A DNA stretch of 64,000 nt from Maribellus comscasis (lineage in GTDB: Bacteria; Bacteroidota; Bacteroidia; Bacteroidales; Prolixibacteraceae). Positions 1-8,790 of this stretch are shown here, piece by piece. Numbering within the stretch: position 1 is the first letter of the stretch; each line of letters starts with the position of its first letter. A program made the translations under genes and the position numbers. The notes under the pieces were generated by a model. It saw only the letters and a list, made by a program, of their open reading frames with translations, was not told where the DNA came from and did not search any database. The stretch is from assembly GCF_009762775.1 (NCBI RefSeq), contig NZ_CP046401.1, positions 4,550,001-4,614,000 of the forward strand. Direction: 5' to 3'.

Positions 1-188
1 CCATTTAATAAAAATTTTGCGTCCATCTTATCATGGGGTAAAAGTATTAAACTTTGCGAATGAAACCATTTGATAACTTACTGGAATAGGAGGTAATAAT
101 AGCTGAATTTTAGTCAGTTAAATGCTGATCGTCAATGCTGGAGGGAGCTTGAACCTTGAATTTAAACTAAATATAAATTGTAGTTATG
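1..188. other. Intergenic edge region, no gene recognised
   Basis: This AT-rich stretch lies downstream of the minus-strand pabC gene and is cut by the window edge. It holds a nine-codon open frame starting with ATG at 60 (reads MKPFDNLLE then stop), which has no support as a gene. No clear hairpin terminator for pabC is visible. Confidence 0.4.
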
Positions 189-788
189 TTAAAATTTTAT
201 GTTCTCCTTTTTTATTACCGGCATATTTTCAAAGTCTTGTAAAGCGTTTATTAGCCCGGCTTTTGTGTATCTGTTGAGGTCTTCAGGTGAGATTTTGCAT
301 ACCTCAATTTTTCTTTTATATAACAGTCGTTCGCGTTGGGTCCCTTTTAGTAGTGGAGCGTCTGGTGTCCACCATTTTTTGCCATCAAAAAATATGACGT
401 TCGCTGTAAAGCTGTCGGTAATATATCCTTTACTGACAATAAGAATATCGTCACAATCTTTTCTTCTTTCAAATAATTCCTGAAGTGCGCTTCGGTTTGC
501 ATATTTTAAATGATAATCTATCTCGTTATCTTCAATCAATTTCAGGCTCTCAATTTTTCTGTAACGATGAGGTAAAAATTCAATTTTTTCAATCTGTTCC
601 GAATAAGTTACTCTGCAACGGAAAAGTCCGGCTTTGCAGTGTTCAGGAATTTTTATATGGTCCGATAAATTAATTTCCTCAGAAGTTTGAAATGCTTCTT
701 TTCTGGCACTGTTCATTCTTGCGTTGTGCCATTTTAGATGAAATGATTTTCCGTCCTTACATTTTATGGTTTCAAACAATGGGGACAT
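189..788 (-). CDS. pabC: Aminotransferase class IV, probable 4-amino-4-deoxychorismate lyase
   Basis: This 199-residue protein is probably the PLP-dependent lyase that splits 4-amino-4-deoxychorismate into p-aminobenzoate and pyruvate in folate synthesis. The class IV fold is suggested by the KYANR segment near residue 95, where Lys would hold PLP, and by the D-SFTANVIF segment near residue 125 typical of the cofactor-binding region. It is shorter than E. coli PabC (about 270 residues), which is usual for the compact Bacteroidota form. Its start overlaps the end of pabB by 17 bases on the same strand, so the two are co-transcribed and probably translationally coupled. The neighbour makes the folate role likely, but a different class IV activity cannot be excluded. 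Confidence 0.82.
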   Translation of the reverse strand: MSPLFETIKCKDGKSFHLKWHNARMNSARKEAFQTSEEINLSDHIKIPEHCKAGLFRCRVTYSEQIEKIEFLPHRYRKIESLKLIEDNEIDYHLKYANRSALQELFERRKDCDDILIVSKGYITDSFTANVIFFDGKKWWTPDAPLLKGTQRERLLYKRKIEVCKISPEDLNRYTKAGLINALQDFENMPVIKKENIKF

Positions 789-1743
789 AGACTTTTTTTA
801 GTAATTCTTCATATTCATTTTCCAATTCGCTCATAAAAGTAATTCCCCCGCCACTTTTGTAAAATAACCGTCCGTTTATATTTTCAATAAAGCGAATAAG
901 AACGCAGGAATCCAGGTTTTTACCATTAAAATAACCAAACACCCCGGTGTAATAACCACGATCGTATTTTTCGGTATTTTTTATAATTTCCACCGTTTTT
1001 TTCTTTGGTGCTCCGGAAACAGAACCTGCCGGCAATTGAGAAAAAATAATGTTTCCAATATTTTCGCAATAGTCTTTGGGAAGGTCTCCTGAGATCTGGG
1101 AACTAACCTGCCAGAGATTTTTTTGGTTGGTTTTTATCAGTTCAAGATAACGGAATTTGTCAACCGAGACATTTTCGGCAATAAGGCTTAAATCGTTTCT
1201 GATGAGATCGACAATCGTATTATGTTCTGCTTTCTCTTTGGTATCTTCCAGAATTTTTTTTTCGGAGTTTTTAATTGCTGCATCAATCGTTCCTTTCATT
1301 GGAAAAGAAAAAACTTTTCCATTTTCTATTTTTATAAATGTCTCCGGAGAAAAGCAAACAAACTGATTTTTTAACAGGATTTTGTATTTCGCTGAACTTA
1401 AATAAAAAATGTCATCCAATGTCAGGTTAGTTTCAATTTCCGTTGGTTGAGTATAGTTGAGTAAATAGGTGTCTCCACCGAAGATATGTTGTTTTATCAA
1501 ATCAAATCCTGCTTTGTATTTTTCAAATGTCACAGGTTTGGTTTTCCATTTTTGCAGACTCTTCCCGCTTGTTGAAAAGGGTATATTTGAATGACCTGGA
1601 ATTTTAAACCATATTTTTTCTGATGATTCTGGTAAAGCGCTTACAACTGCGTTTTTCATTTCAAAATCAATCAGAAAAATGAAAGCTTCCCCACTTTTCC
1701 CCATTCGATTCATCTGATTTTTTATGTCGCCCTTTTTTTTCAT
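772..1743 (-). CDS. pabB: Aminodeoxychorismate synthase component I
   Basis: PabB aminates chorismate to 4-amino-4-deoxychorismate, with ammonia from a glutaminase partner that is not in this window. The chorismate-binding fold is shown by DLIRNDLS in the middle and by the GSVSGAPKKKT segment near the C-terminus. The frame stays open up to 1809, but a TACCTTTG promoter box at 1753-1760 lies inside that extension. The usable start is therefore ATG 1743, or the later in-frame ATGs at 1713 or 1704, and homology would begin near GEAFIFLIDFE. The product is about 323 residues, a compact form lacking the long N-terminal tail of anthranilate synthase. The gene overlaps pabC, completing a two-gene pABA operon. 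Confidence 0.88.
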   Translation of the reverse strand: MKKKGDIKNQMNRMGKSGEAFIFLIDFEMKNAVVSALPESSEKIWFKIPGHSNIPFSTSGKSLQKWKTKPVTFEKYKAGFDLIKQHIFGGDTYLLNYTQPTEIETNLTLDDIFYLSSAKYKILLKNQFVCFSPETFIKIENGKVFSFPMKGTIDAAIKNSEKKILEDTKEKAEHNTIVDLIRNDLSLIAENVSVDKFRYLELIKTNQKNLWQVSSQISGDLPKDYCENIGNIIFSQLPAGSVSGAPKKKTVEIIKNTEKYDRGYYTGVFGYFNGKNLDSCVLIRFIENINGRLFYKSGGGITFMSELENEYEELLKKVYVPIV

Positions 1744-1752
1744 GATTTGCAG

Positions 1753-1760
1753 CAAAGGTA
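1753..1760 (-). promoter_or_regulatory. Bacteroidota -7 box upstream of pabB
   Basis: The minus strand reads TACCTTTG here, matching the TAnnTTTG -7 consensus of the Bacteroidota primary sigma factor. The -33 element is weak. Transcription would begin about 4-6 bases before ATG 1743, which decides against the longer pabB start at 1809. Confidence 0.5.
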
Positions 1761-1819
1761 TAAAATTTTGTTCCCTGAAAATGGTGTCAAAATTCAGTAG
1801 GTAAACCATTCATAATTTT

Positions 1820-1827
1820 TATTTTTG
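1820..1827 (+). promoter_or_regulatory. Bacteroidota -7 box upstream of the YggS gene
   Basis: The plus strand reads TATTTTTG, a full match to TAnnTTTG, 18 bases before the ATG at 1845. No good -33 TTTG is seen. It would drive the gene at 1845 and the genes closely following it. Confidence 0.45.
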
Positions 1828-1844
1828 ATAAAAAATAAAAGCAG

Positions 1845-2513
1845 ATGGATATAGCAAAGAAGATTTCTGAAATAAAACAAACTTTGCCTGAAGAAGTTAA
1901 ACTTGTAGCGGTGTCGAAAACAAAGCCCAATGAAGATATTATGGTTGCTTATTCTTCTGGTCATAAGGTTTTTGGCGAAAATAAAGTCCAGGATTTAACT
2001 AAAAAGTATGAAGAATTGCCCAAAGATATTGAGTGGCATTTTATTGGCCATCTGCAGAGGAATAAAGTAAAATATATTGCTCCGTTTGTTTATTTAATTC
2101 ATGGTGTGGATTCGGTAAAACTCTTAAAGGAAATAAATAAACAGGGAGCAAAGAACAAAAGAATAATTTCGTGCTTGCTACAATTTCATATAGCCGAGGA
2201 AGAAACCAAATTTGGTCTTTCTGTTGAGGAGGCTAAGGAATTGTTAAGCTCAGAACAATATAAGGCGTTTGAGAATATTCAAATAAAAGGCGTTATGGGG
2301 ATGGCAACCTACACGGAAAACGAAAGCCAGGTAGCAAAAGAGTTTAGAATGCTAAAAAATATTTTTAATACGCTAAAAAATGAATACTTTTCCGACACCA
2401 AAGATTTTTGCGAGATTTCAATGGGAATGTCTGACGATTATTCGTTAGCGGTAAAAGAGGGGAGTACAATGGTGCGAATTGGAAGTAAAATTTTTGGCGC
2501 CCGTAATTATTAG
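1845..2513 (+). CDS. YggS/PLPBP family PLP-binding homeostasis protein
   Basis: This 222-residue protein belongs to the YggS (PROSC/PLPBP) family of single-domain alanine-racemase-like TIM barrels that bind pyridoxal phosphate and buffer vitamin B6 and amino-acid pools. No catalytic reaction is established for the family. The N-terminal VAVSKTKP segment near residues 21-28 carries the PLP lysine, followed by FGENKVQD and WHFIGHLQRNK. The C-terminal SMGMSDDY and VRIGSKIFGAR segments form the phosphate site. Length is standard. It is followed after 41 bases by the flavoprotein gene at 2555 and is probably co-transcribed with it. Confidence 0.93.
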   Translation: MDIAKKISEIKQTLPEEVKLVAVSKTKPNEDIMVAYSSGHKVFGENKVQDLTKKYEELPKDIEWHFIGHLQRNKVKYIAPFVYLIHGVDSVKLLKEINKQGAKNKRIISCLLQFHIAEEETKFGLSVEEAKELLSSEQYKAFENIQIKGVMGMATYTENESQVAKEFRMLKNIFNTLKNEYFSDTKDFCEISMGMSDDYSLAVKEGSTMVRIGSKIFGARNY

Positions 2514-2554
2514 AACTGCAGAACAGACTTTAAATAAAAATAAAATCAAGATCG

Positions 2555-3544
2555 ATGGCAAATTTAGAAACAACATATCTGGGATTAAAGTTGAGAAATC
2601 CTTTGGTGGCGGCGAGTTCAGGTTTGACGAGTTCAGTTGAAAAAATTAAAGAAATGGAAAGCGCAGGAATTGGCGCGGTGGTTCTGAAATCGATTTTTGA
2701 AGAACAAATCAATAACGAAGTAACCAGCTTGTTGCTAAAAGATTCGCAAAATACCGCTTATCCGGAAGCCGAAGACTACATCAAAGGATACCTTAGAAGT
2801 AATACCGTAACAAAACATCTGGAATTGCTTAAGGCGACAAAAGAAGCAGTTAAAATACCGGTAATTGCCAGTATAAACTGTGTGTCGGCTGAAGAGTGGA
2901 TTACATTTGCCAAAGATTTCCAGGATGCAGGAGCTGATGCGCTTGAGCTGAATATTTTTTATGTTCCCACCGACAGGACCGAGCGTCCGGGAATGGCCGA
3001 GCAATTGTATCTCGATGTATTAAAAAAAGTAAAAATGCAGGTTTCGATTCCCGTAGCTGTAAAATTTGGTGTTCACCATAGTAATATAGTGGGAATGGCC
3101 GATAAACTTATGGCCCACGGAGCTGACTCGATTGTTATGTTCAATCGTTTTTATGAACCCGATATCGACCTCGAAAAATTGGAACTTACATCTTCGGAAG
3201 TCTTCAGTTCTCCGCATGATATCAGGCGAAGTTTGCGGTGGATTGGTCTGGTTTCCTCTATTCTTCCAAAACTTGAGATTGCCGCTTCAACAGGAATTCA
3301 CGACGGCAAAGCGGTTTTGAAACAATTGCTTGCAGGGGCACGAGTAGCGCAACTTTGCTCCACACTCTACATCAACGGCAGCGAAGTGGTACCCAAAATG
3401 CTGGAAGAAATCACTGACTTTATGAGAAAATGGAATTTCAAAAAAATTGATGATTTCAGGGGACGACTTTCTTATAAAAATATTTCCGATCCTCTTTTGT
3501 ATGAACGTTCGCAGTTTATGAAATACTTTTCGAACCGGAACTGA
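2555..3544 (+). CDS. Dihydroorotate dehydrogenase-like flavoprotein
   Basis: This 329-residue FMN TIM-barrel protein resembles class 1 dihydroorotate dehydrogenases. It opens with a typical LRNPLVAASSGLT segment, has a SINCVSAEEW strand and an ALELN segment, and ends with the phosphate-binding STGIHDGK and GARVAQLCS loops. Bacteroidota often carry such a PyrD-like paralogue besides the true PyrD, usually named only dihydroorotate dehydrogenase-like, so I do not give it the symbol pyrD. Its stop is two bases from the start of the large adhesin gene at 3547. That is unusual company and probably reflects read-through rather than shared function. Confidence 0.8.
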   Translation: MANLETTYLGLKLRNPLVAASSGLTSSVEKIKEMESAGIGAVVLKSIFEEQINNEVTSLLLKDSQNTAYPEAEDYIKGYLRSNTVTKHLELLKATKEAVKIPVIASINCVSAEEWITFAKDFQDAGADALELNIFYVPTDRTERPGMAEQLYLDVLKKVKMQVSIPVAVKFGVHHSNIVGMADKLMAHGADSIVMFNRFYEPDIDLEKLELTSSEVFSSPHDIRRSLRWIGLVSSILPKLEIAASTGIHDGKAVLKQLLAGARVAQLCSTLYINGSEVVPKMLEEITDFMRKWNFKKIDDFRGRLSYKNISDPLLYERSQFMKYFSNRN

Positions 3545-3546
3545 TA

Positions 3547-6500
3547 ATGACAAAATTTGGGCTGACTTTTTTTTTAATAATCTTTGTAATAAAAACCTTC
3601 GCCCAAACCGACACTGTAAAATTTAACTTAAAAATCTACTACGGTTCGGAAAATAACCGTACAAATTTTTGTTCCGATTCGGTAAAAGCTGCTCCTCTGA
3701 TTCGAATTGAAGGAGATGGTTTTGACGAGGCCAATGAGGGGATTCGGATTTCAGTTGCCAATTACAAGCGTAATGAAGACATTTTGGTTTACAGGGGGAA
3801 TAAGAATTTTAACATCAACTGGGATTCCTACTACGGCTACCTTGAAATCACAGGCATTGGTACTGCCCAAGAGTATGAACAGGCTGTAAGTGAAGTCTAT
3901 TATAAGAATATTGCATCAGTCCCGGGTTTAGGCGACAGGTATATTTCTGTTACCTTAAAAGATGCCGACTATCTGCCTGCTACAAAACATTTTTACAGGT
4001 TTGTCAAAAAGCAGGATATAACATGGACGGAAGCTCGTGATGCCGCTGCAAAAACCACTTACAACGGTTTGCGGGGCTATCTTGCTACCATTACTTCTTC
4101 CGTGGAAAATGATTTTATATGGACAAAAATTGATGGTATCGGATGGATTGGCGCAACCGATGAAGAAGTGGAAGGAGTATGGAGGTGGGTGACGGGGCCT
4201 GAAGAGGGAACTCAGTTCTGGCAAGGAACATATCAAAATGGTTACTCGGTTAACGGCCTTTTTTCTTATTGGTCTGAGAACGAACCTAATAATGCCCATG
4301 GAGACACCAATAACGGAGTTGGCGAAGATTACGGGCATATGAACCAGAACCCATCAAAAAGAATAAAATCGTGGAATGACTTGCGTTTAAATGGTGATGG
4401 CGTAAGTTCTCAATATTATCGTCCTCAGGGATATATTGTAGAATTTGGAGGACTGCCTGGTGACCCGGATTTACAGTTGTCTGCAACTTCGATAATAGAA
4501 ATTGAAAAGATTGCTTTTTCCGACAAAAAAGATTACGAGGTTTGTTTGGGAGAAAATGTCCGTTTGAATGATATTGAATTGTCAGGTTCCAATAATTACA
4601 AATATACCTGGTTGCCAGATCAAAACATCAGCAATGCAAATGTTTATAATCCTTTGGTTTCACCAACACAAGATATAACTTACAAAGTAACCGGAGAGTT
4701 AAATGGCTGTGTTTCTGCAGCTGAATATAAAATTCAGGTCAATCCTGCCCCCGTTTCAAAATTGGATCCGGTAAATACCATCTGTGAAGGAAGTTTAATT
4801 ACCTTAAATCCAGGTGAACATCTGACTTATTTATGGCAAAATGGGGAAATAACTCCAACCATTTCGGTGGAAGATGAGGGAGATTACTCAGTTATTCTAA
4901 CTAACGAATTCGGATGTAAGCTTGATGCAGAAACAAAAGTGGAGTTTAGTAAACGACCAGAACTGAATTATGAAACAGTGGATACCCTGGTTTGTGGTTC
5001 GAAACAGCAGAGATTAAATTTATCATTTGAAAGTGGTACCGCAACTACGGTTTTAAAGGCTTTGCAGGCGAATGTGCAGATTGCGGATGAATCGACTCTT
5101 TTGCCAACCATTCAGGTCGATAAGTTTGGAGCTTATCGTTTTGAAATGGAAATTGTGGATGCGATCGGGTGCGAGTTTACGGATACCTTAAATATTGAAT
5201 TTCATAACCAGCCCTCGGCACAATTTCAACTGGATGAAACAACATGTGCGGGATACAATGTGCAACTCGAATTTAATGGTGTAACATTTGAAGATGCCGT
5301 TTTTGACTGGTATTCAAACGACACTTTGTTTTTTTCAGGTATTAATGAAAATACAGTTGAAGTTCCGCTTGGGTACGGTACTTTTAATCGTTCGGTTGGA
5401 CTTACAATTGATGAACAGGGATGTATTGATTCCTTGGAAATACCAGTGACAGTTAAACCTGTACTGGATTTTTGGCCGGAAACGAACGAGGGATGTACAC
5501 CGTTATCTGTCCGGTTTGATTATTTGGCAACCGAATCTGTTGAAGGGTTTTACTGGGGATTTGGCGACGGATCGAATTCCGACAGCGAAAAGCCTGTACA
5601 TATTTTTCAGAATGATGGAATTACTGACCAAAATTTTGATATTTCACTGAAGATTGTTTCTTCAGAAGGATGTGAAAATACCGGGATGATTCAGGATTTG
5701 GTAATGGTTCATCCGATTCCAACCCTTGATTTTGACTTTTCAGATGAAGAGTGTTACAGCGAACTTGCTGCAGTAAATTATCAGGGTTCAGCTTCTTATA
5801 ACGCAATCTTTTTATGGGATTTATCTGATTTTAACTCCGGTGAAATTATTAATCATCCGGCAAATTCAAGGGGTCCTCTGGAGTTTAGGAGGAGCTCGGC
5901 ACCGACCGTTAATATTGGCTTGCAGGTGATTTCTGAACACAATTGTCCAACCGACTCGATGCGAAAGACATTTAAACGAAAGCCCCTTTTTTATGCAGAG
6001 ATGGATACGAAGGAAGGATGTCCGCCTTTGGAAGTTAATTTTTCTGCGGAAGCATTTGACCGGGTTGATGAATTGGATTATGCCTGGGATTTTGGTGATG
6101 GATACCACAATTCCGGCGAAGTGGTTGCTCATGTGTTTAAGCAATCAGGAAGTGAATTTCAGATTCATTCAATTGCGCGATCTGGATTAACAGGATGTAT
6201 TGATACTTTTATTTTACCTGAAAAAGTAAATGTTTTTCCACAGCCTATTGCTAAATTTAATGCTGTGCCAAATTCAGCACTTATTAGTTACCCTGTTATT
6301 CAATTTGAAAATCAAAGTAATGGCGCAAGCATGTATGAGTGGGATTTTGACGACCTGTCAGTAAATTCTGTTGAGGATAGTCCGGAGCATCGTTACGATG
6401 CAATGGGATTTTACGATGTGAAATTAACGGCTACAAATGATTTGGGGTGTATCGATACAATCGTTCATCAAGTTTCCGTAGCTTTCGATAAAGTTTATCC

Positions 6501-6771
6501 GCCAAATGCTTTTTCTCCAAATGCAACTTTGGAAGAAGACAGAGAATTCAGAATTCATTCGGAAGGAATAACAGACGAAGCCTATCAACTTTTGATTTTT
6601 AATCGGTGGGGAGAAAATATCTTTGAGTCAAATAGTCAAGATTTGGGTTGGGACGGCAAAATGAAAAACGGAAATTTTGCTCCTGCCGGAATTTATTCCT
6701 GGGTTATTCAATATAAAGATTTTAAGGGTGAAAATCATAAACAACGGGGCACCGTGACTTTGTTGTTTTAA
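3547..6771 (+). CDS. Secreted lectin/PKD adhesin with gliding-motility-type T9SS C-terminal domain
   Basis: This 1074-residue protein begins with a signal peptide ending near FAQTD. A C-type-lectin-like domain spans about residues 140-300, with landmarks WTEARDAA, WIGATDEE, ENEPNN and a closing W-N-D and YIVEFGG. Several PKD-like or Ig-like modules follow, with the WGFGDGS, WDFGDGY and WDFDD signatures. The last 95 residues, from VYPPNAFSPN through IFNRWGE to the end, match the CHU_C/gliding-motility-associated C-terminal domain that directs type IX secretion (type B sorting). It is expected to be surface-bound or released, and its ligand is unknown. The PorP/SprF gene at 7175 fits, since type B substrates often sit beside PorP-like partners. 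Confidence 0.88.
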   Translation: MTKFGLTFFLIIFVIKTFAQTDTVKFNLKIYYGSENNRTNFCSDSVKAAPLIRIEGDGFDEANEGIRISVANYKRNEDILVYRGNKNFNINWDSYYGYLEITGIGTAQEYEQAVSEVYYKNIASVPGLGDRYISVTLKDADYLPATKHFYRFVKKQDITWTEARDAAAKTTYNGLRGYLATITSSVENDFIWTKIDGIGWIGATDEEVEGVWRWVTGPEEGTQFWQGTYQNGYSVNGLFSYWSENEPNNAHGDTNNGVGEDYGHMNQNPSKRIKSWNDLRLNGDGVSSQYYRPQGYIVEFGGLPGDPDLQLSATSIIEIEKIAFSDKKDYEVCLGENVRLNDIELSGSNNYKYTWLPDQNISNANVYNPLVSPTQDITYKVTGELNGCVSAAEYKIQVNPAPVSKLDPVNTICEGSLITLNPGEHLTYLWQNGEITPTISVEDEGDYSVILTNEFGCKLDAETKVEFSKRPELNYETVDTLVCGSKQQRLNLSFESGTATTVLKALQANVQIADESTLLPTIQVDKFGAYRFEMEIVDAIGCEFTDTLNIEFHNQPSAQFQLDETTCAGYNVQLEFNGVTFEDAVFDWYSNDTLFFSGINENTVEVPLGYGTFNRSVGLTIDEQGCIDSLEIPVTVKPVLDFWPETNEGCTPLSVRFDYLATESVEGFYWGFGDGSNSDSEKPVHIFQNDGITDQNFDISLKIVSSEGCENTGMIQDLVMVHPIPTLDFDFSDEECYSELAAVNYQGSASYNAIFLWDLSDFNSGEIINHPANSRGPLEFRRSSAPTVNIGLQVISEHNCPTDSMRKTFKRKPLFYAEMDTKEGCPPLEVNFSAEAFDRVDELDYAWDFGDGYHNSGEVVAHVFKQSGSEFQIHSIARSGLTGCIDTFILPEKVNVFPQPIAKFNAVPNSALISYPVIQFENQSNGASMYEWDFDDLSVNSVEDSPEHRYDAMGFYDVKLTATNDLGCIDTIVHQVSVAFDKVYPPNAFSPNATLEEDREFRIHSEGITDEAYQLLIFNRWGENIFESNSQDLGWDGKMKNGNFAPAGIYSWVIQYKDFKGENHKQRGTVTLLF

Positions 6772-6919
6772 AATTTCACTTCAGGGTTTAATCCTGTCTT
6801 TCTTCATAATTTCTTTCTAATCGTGAATTACTTATAATTTGTTAAAAACCACTATTTTTTCAAAAAAGAATAAAACGAAGCATAACAAATTTGTAACGGT
6901 TTACGTATTAAGAAATGTC

Positions 6920-7087
6920 ATGGATGCAAAAAAAGAACATACTATTGGATTTGAAGGCAAGCCAATATTTCGCTATAATCCGCAATTTTCTTCAATTGAA
7001 GGGAATTACAACAAACCAGGAAATCATCAGTTTGTAGTTCCGTGGCAGATGGCAAAGATGAAAGAAAAAGAAGCAACATTTAAGTGA
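6920..7087 (+). CDS. Small hypothetical protein (55 aa)
   Basis: From the ATG at 6920 this frame encodes a 55-residue polar, basic protein (begins MDAKKEHTIGFEGKP, ends KMKEKEATFK). The same frame is open from 6839, but the upstream part is Lys/Asn-rich low-complexity sequence and the ATG at 6920 is better placed. It has no signal peptide, membrane segment or recognised domain. It sits between the adhesin and a strong terminator at 7129-7170. The composition resembles real coding sequence, but I do not recognise the family. Confidence 0.45.
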   Translation: MDAKKEHTIGFEGKPIFRYNPQFSSIEGNYNKPGNHQFVVPWQMAKMKEKEATFK

Positions 7088-7128
7088 AGGGCTTGCAGGT
7101 GAAAGAAGAGTTTGACTACGTTTGATCA

Positions 7129-7170
7129 AAGGAAAAGTTCGGAGAAATACCGGACTTTTCCTTTTTTATT
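7129..7170. terminator. Bidirectional intrinsic terminator
   Basis: A 14-base-pair stem (AAGGAAAAGTTCGG with CCGGACTTTTCCTT, one G-U pair) and a seven-base loop are followed by a T-rich tail. It lies between the plus-strand small gene ending at 7087 and the minus-strand porP gene ending at 7175, and can serve both. Confidence 0.8.
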
Positions 7171-7174
7171 TTTA

Positions 7175-8167
7175 TCAAATCATTGGAATCAATAGTTTGT
7201 TTTTGACAGGTATTCCATCCAGTCTTCCCAAAAAGAAAGTGAGTGATATTTCATGTGAGCCAAAACTATAGTCAGAAAGTTTTGAAAGAGTGTAGTCAAA
7301 ACTATATCCAAATTGAAATTTGTCTCTTGCAAAACCCGCCAGTGCAATTATAGAATCCGGACGTTTGTCAAAATTGTTTCTTACCCATCCTCCCAAAAGA
7401 AAGGATTTTTCAATCAGGTAAATTCCGAGGTTAACCTGTTTGAATGTTCCCTGTTGCTGGTACATAAGGTTAGGAGAGAAGGTAAATTCGCGTGAAAGCA
7501 AGCCGTTATGATGCTTTTTTGTTCTCATTCCTGCGTGAACCGTATATTTTATTGGAATTTTTCCTTTTTGATCTCCTACCAGAATCGATTCATTCGGCTG
7601 GTTAATATGAAATGCGCTGGCTCCCCAAAAAATTTTATTGTGTTGTCCAACTGCGCCAATGGAAAAATCAGGGTAAATTTTTTTTTCGTCTGAATAGACC
7701 GGAACAGCTCCGGTTATTTCACCACTCAATTGATCGATATTTGACGAGAAAATGAGGTTCTCGACATTAAACTGTTTTAAAACCAGTCCCGACTGTAATC
7801 CCATTGTTACAAAACTCCACTGATTAATTTTTAAATGGTATGAATATGAAAATGATGCAGAACTTGTATTCACGACGTTGTTTAATTCTCTGTCGTGCAA
7901 CAGCTGGAAACCGATACCTGAATTGAATTTTGTTGAAATTTGATCGTAGGAAATGGAATAAGTTGTATAGGTAGCTCCTTTTTGTGGCCATTGGTTCCGG
8001 TAACTAACTACTGCACGCGGAAGTTCACTCGTTCCTGCAAACGCAGGATTAACATGTAACGGGTTCGCAAAAAATTGTGAAAATTCGGGGTCTTGCCCCA
8101 ATGAAACATAGCTTAATATTACTACTAAAACGGAGGAGCATATAAATCTTAATACAATTTGTTTCAC
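7175..8167 (-). CDS. PorP/SprF family type IX secretion-associated outer-membrane protein
   Basis: This 330-residue protein has a signal peptide (hydrophobic SSVLVVILSYVSLG then QDPEFSQ) and the hallmark N-terminal motif FSQFFANPLHVNPAFAG of the PorP/SprF family. The rest alternates short beta strands consistent with an outer-membrane barrel of the P. gingivalis PorP / F. johnsoniae SprF type. These proteins help secrete or anchor particular T9SS substrates on the cell surface. The adhesin at 3547, whose C-terminal domain is the type that pairs with SprF-like proteins, is the natural partner by proximity. It follows the HEAT gene by 19 bases on the same strand. Confidence 0.9.
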   Translation of the reverse strand: MKQIVLRFICSSVLVVILSYVSLGQDPEFSQFFANPLHVNPAFAGTSELPRAVVSYRNQWPQKGATYTTYSISYDQISTKFNSGIGFQLLHDRELNNVVNTSSASFSYSYHLKINQWSFVTMGLQSGLVLKQFNVENLIFSSNIDQLSGEITGAVPVYSDEKKIYPDFSIGAVGQHNKIFWGASAFHINQPNESILVGDQKGKIPIKYTVHAGMRTKKHHNGLLSREFTFSPNLMYQQQGTFKQVNLGIYLIEKSFLLGGWVRNNFDKRPDSIIALAGFARDKFQFGYSFDYTLSKLSDYSFGSHEISLTFFLGRLDGIPVKNKLLIPMI

Positions 8168-8186
8168 ACCTTAAAGAAAGCGAAAC

Positions 8187-8693
8187 TTAAGCAATTTTTG
8201 CGAGAATTTCATTCAGGAAATATGCTTTTTGAGTGTCAGCTGTTTTTAGTGCACTTGCAATTATTCGCTTTGTCTTTTCAATTATTTCGTCACTCGGAAG
8301 ATATTCCAGATTATCAACAACGGTAAAAGCTTCAAAAGCGTTTTCCCAGTTATCGTTGATGACAATATTTACAAAAACCGGCAAATAATCGTGGTAGTCG
8401 AGGCCATTTTGCCAACAGGCTGTAAGGATCGCTTTTTTTATTGGAATATATTTTTTATTCTCCAGTGCCTCAATAAAAATAGGTACAGTTGTTTTTGCCT
8501 TCACATTTCCCAGGAGTTTTGTAATCTCTTTTTCAATTTCCTCTTCCCTGTTTGAAAGCAGCAGGTCAAGCAATATAGGGATATACAATTTATTTCCCTG
8601 AACACTTATTTTTTGAATGGCAGCAATAACCGTTGCCTGGTTTGTCGAAAAAAGTTCAGCCTGAATGTTTTTATTTAACTTTTCCTGATTCAT
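8187..8693 (-). CDS. HEAT-repeat protein
   Basis: This 168-residue soluble alpha-helical protein has repeats reading like HEAT units: a short pair of helices with IPILLDLLLS, then TVPIFIEALENKKYIPIKKAIL, then DYHDYLPVFVNIV. There are no catalytic motifs and no export signal. Such repeats are protein-binding scaffolds. Its partner is unknown. It is the first gene of an apparent two-gene unit with porP and has a good promoter just upstream at 8716-8745, divergent from the MATE gene. Confidence 0.65.
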   Translation of the reverse strand: MNQEKLNKNIQAELFSTNQATVIAAIQKISVQGNKLYIPILLDLLLSNREEEIEKEITKLLGNVKAKTTVPIFIEALENKKYIPIKKAILTACWQNGLDYHDYLPVFVNIVINDNWENAFEAFTVVDNLEYLPSDEIIEKTKRIIASALKTADTQKAYFLNEILAKIA

Positions 8694-8715
8694 TGTTTCT
8701 TTGTTTTACAGATTT

Positions 8716-8745
8716 CAAAATTACACATATAAAAGCGTAAAACAA
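8716..8745 (-). promoter_or_regulatory. Promoter for the HEAT-porP unit
   Basis: On the minus strand TTG at 8743-8745 is followed after 19 bases by TAATTTTG at 8716-8723. Spacing and sequence match the Bacteroidota TTTG-N19-21-TAnnTTTG promoter. It lies about 23 bases before the ATG at 8693. Confidence 0.6.
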
Positions 8746-8776
8746 CTTCGTAAACTAAATGTTGCTTCGAAATATT

Positions 8777-8784
8777 TAACTTTG
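8777..8784 (+). promoter_or_regulatory. -7 box that sets the MATE gene start
   Basis: TAACTTTG matches TAnnTTTG and ends six bases before the ATG at 8791. The transcript would begin at or next to that ATG, so the upstream in-frame extension from 8701 would not be transcribed and the mRNA is nearly leaderless. Confidence 0.5.
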
Positions 8785-8790
8785 CGGCTC

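Noticed and set aside
60..92. Nine-codon ATG frame MKPFDNLLE near the left edge
   Set aside because: Too short, no coding context and stops at once; may be chance or an edge remnant.
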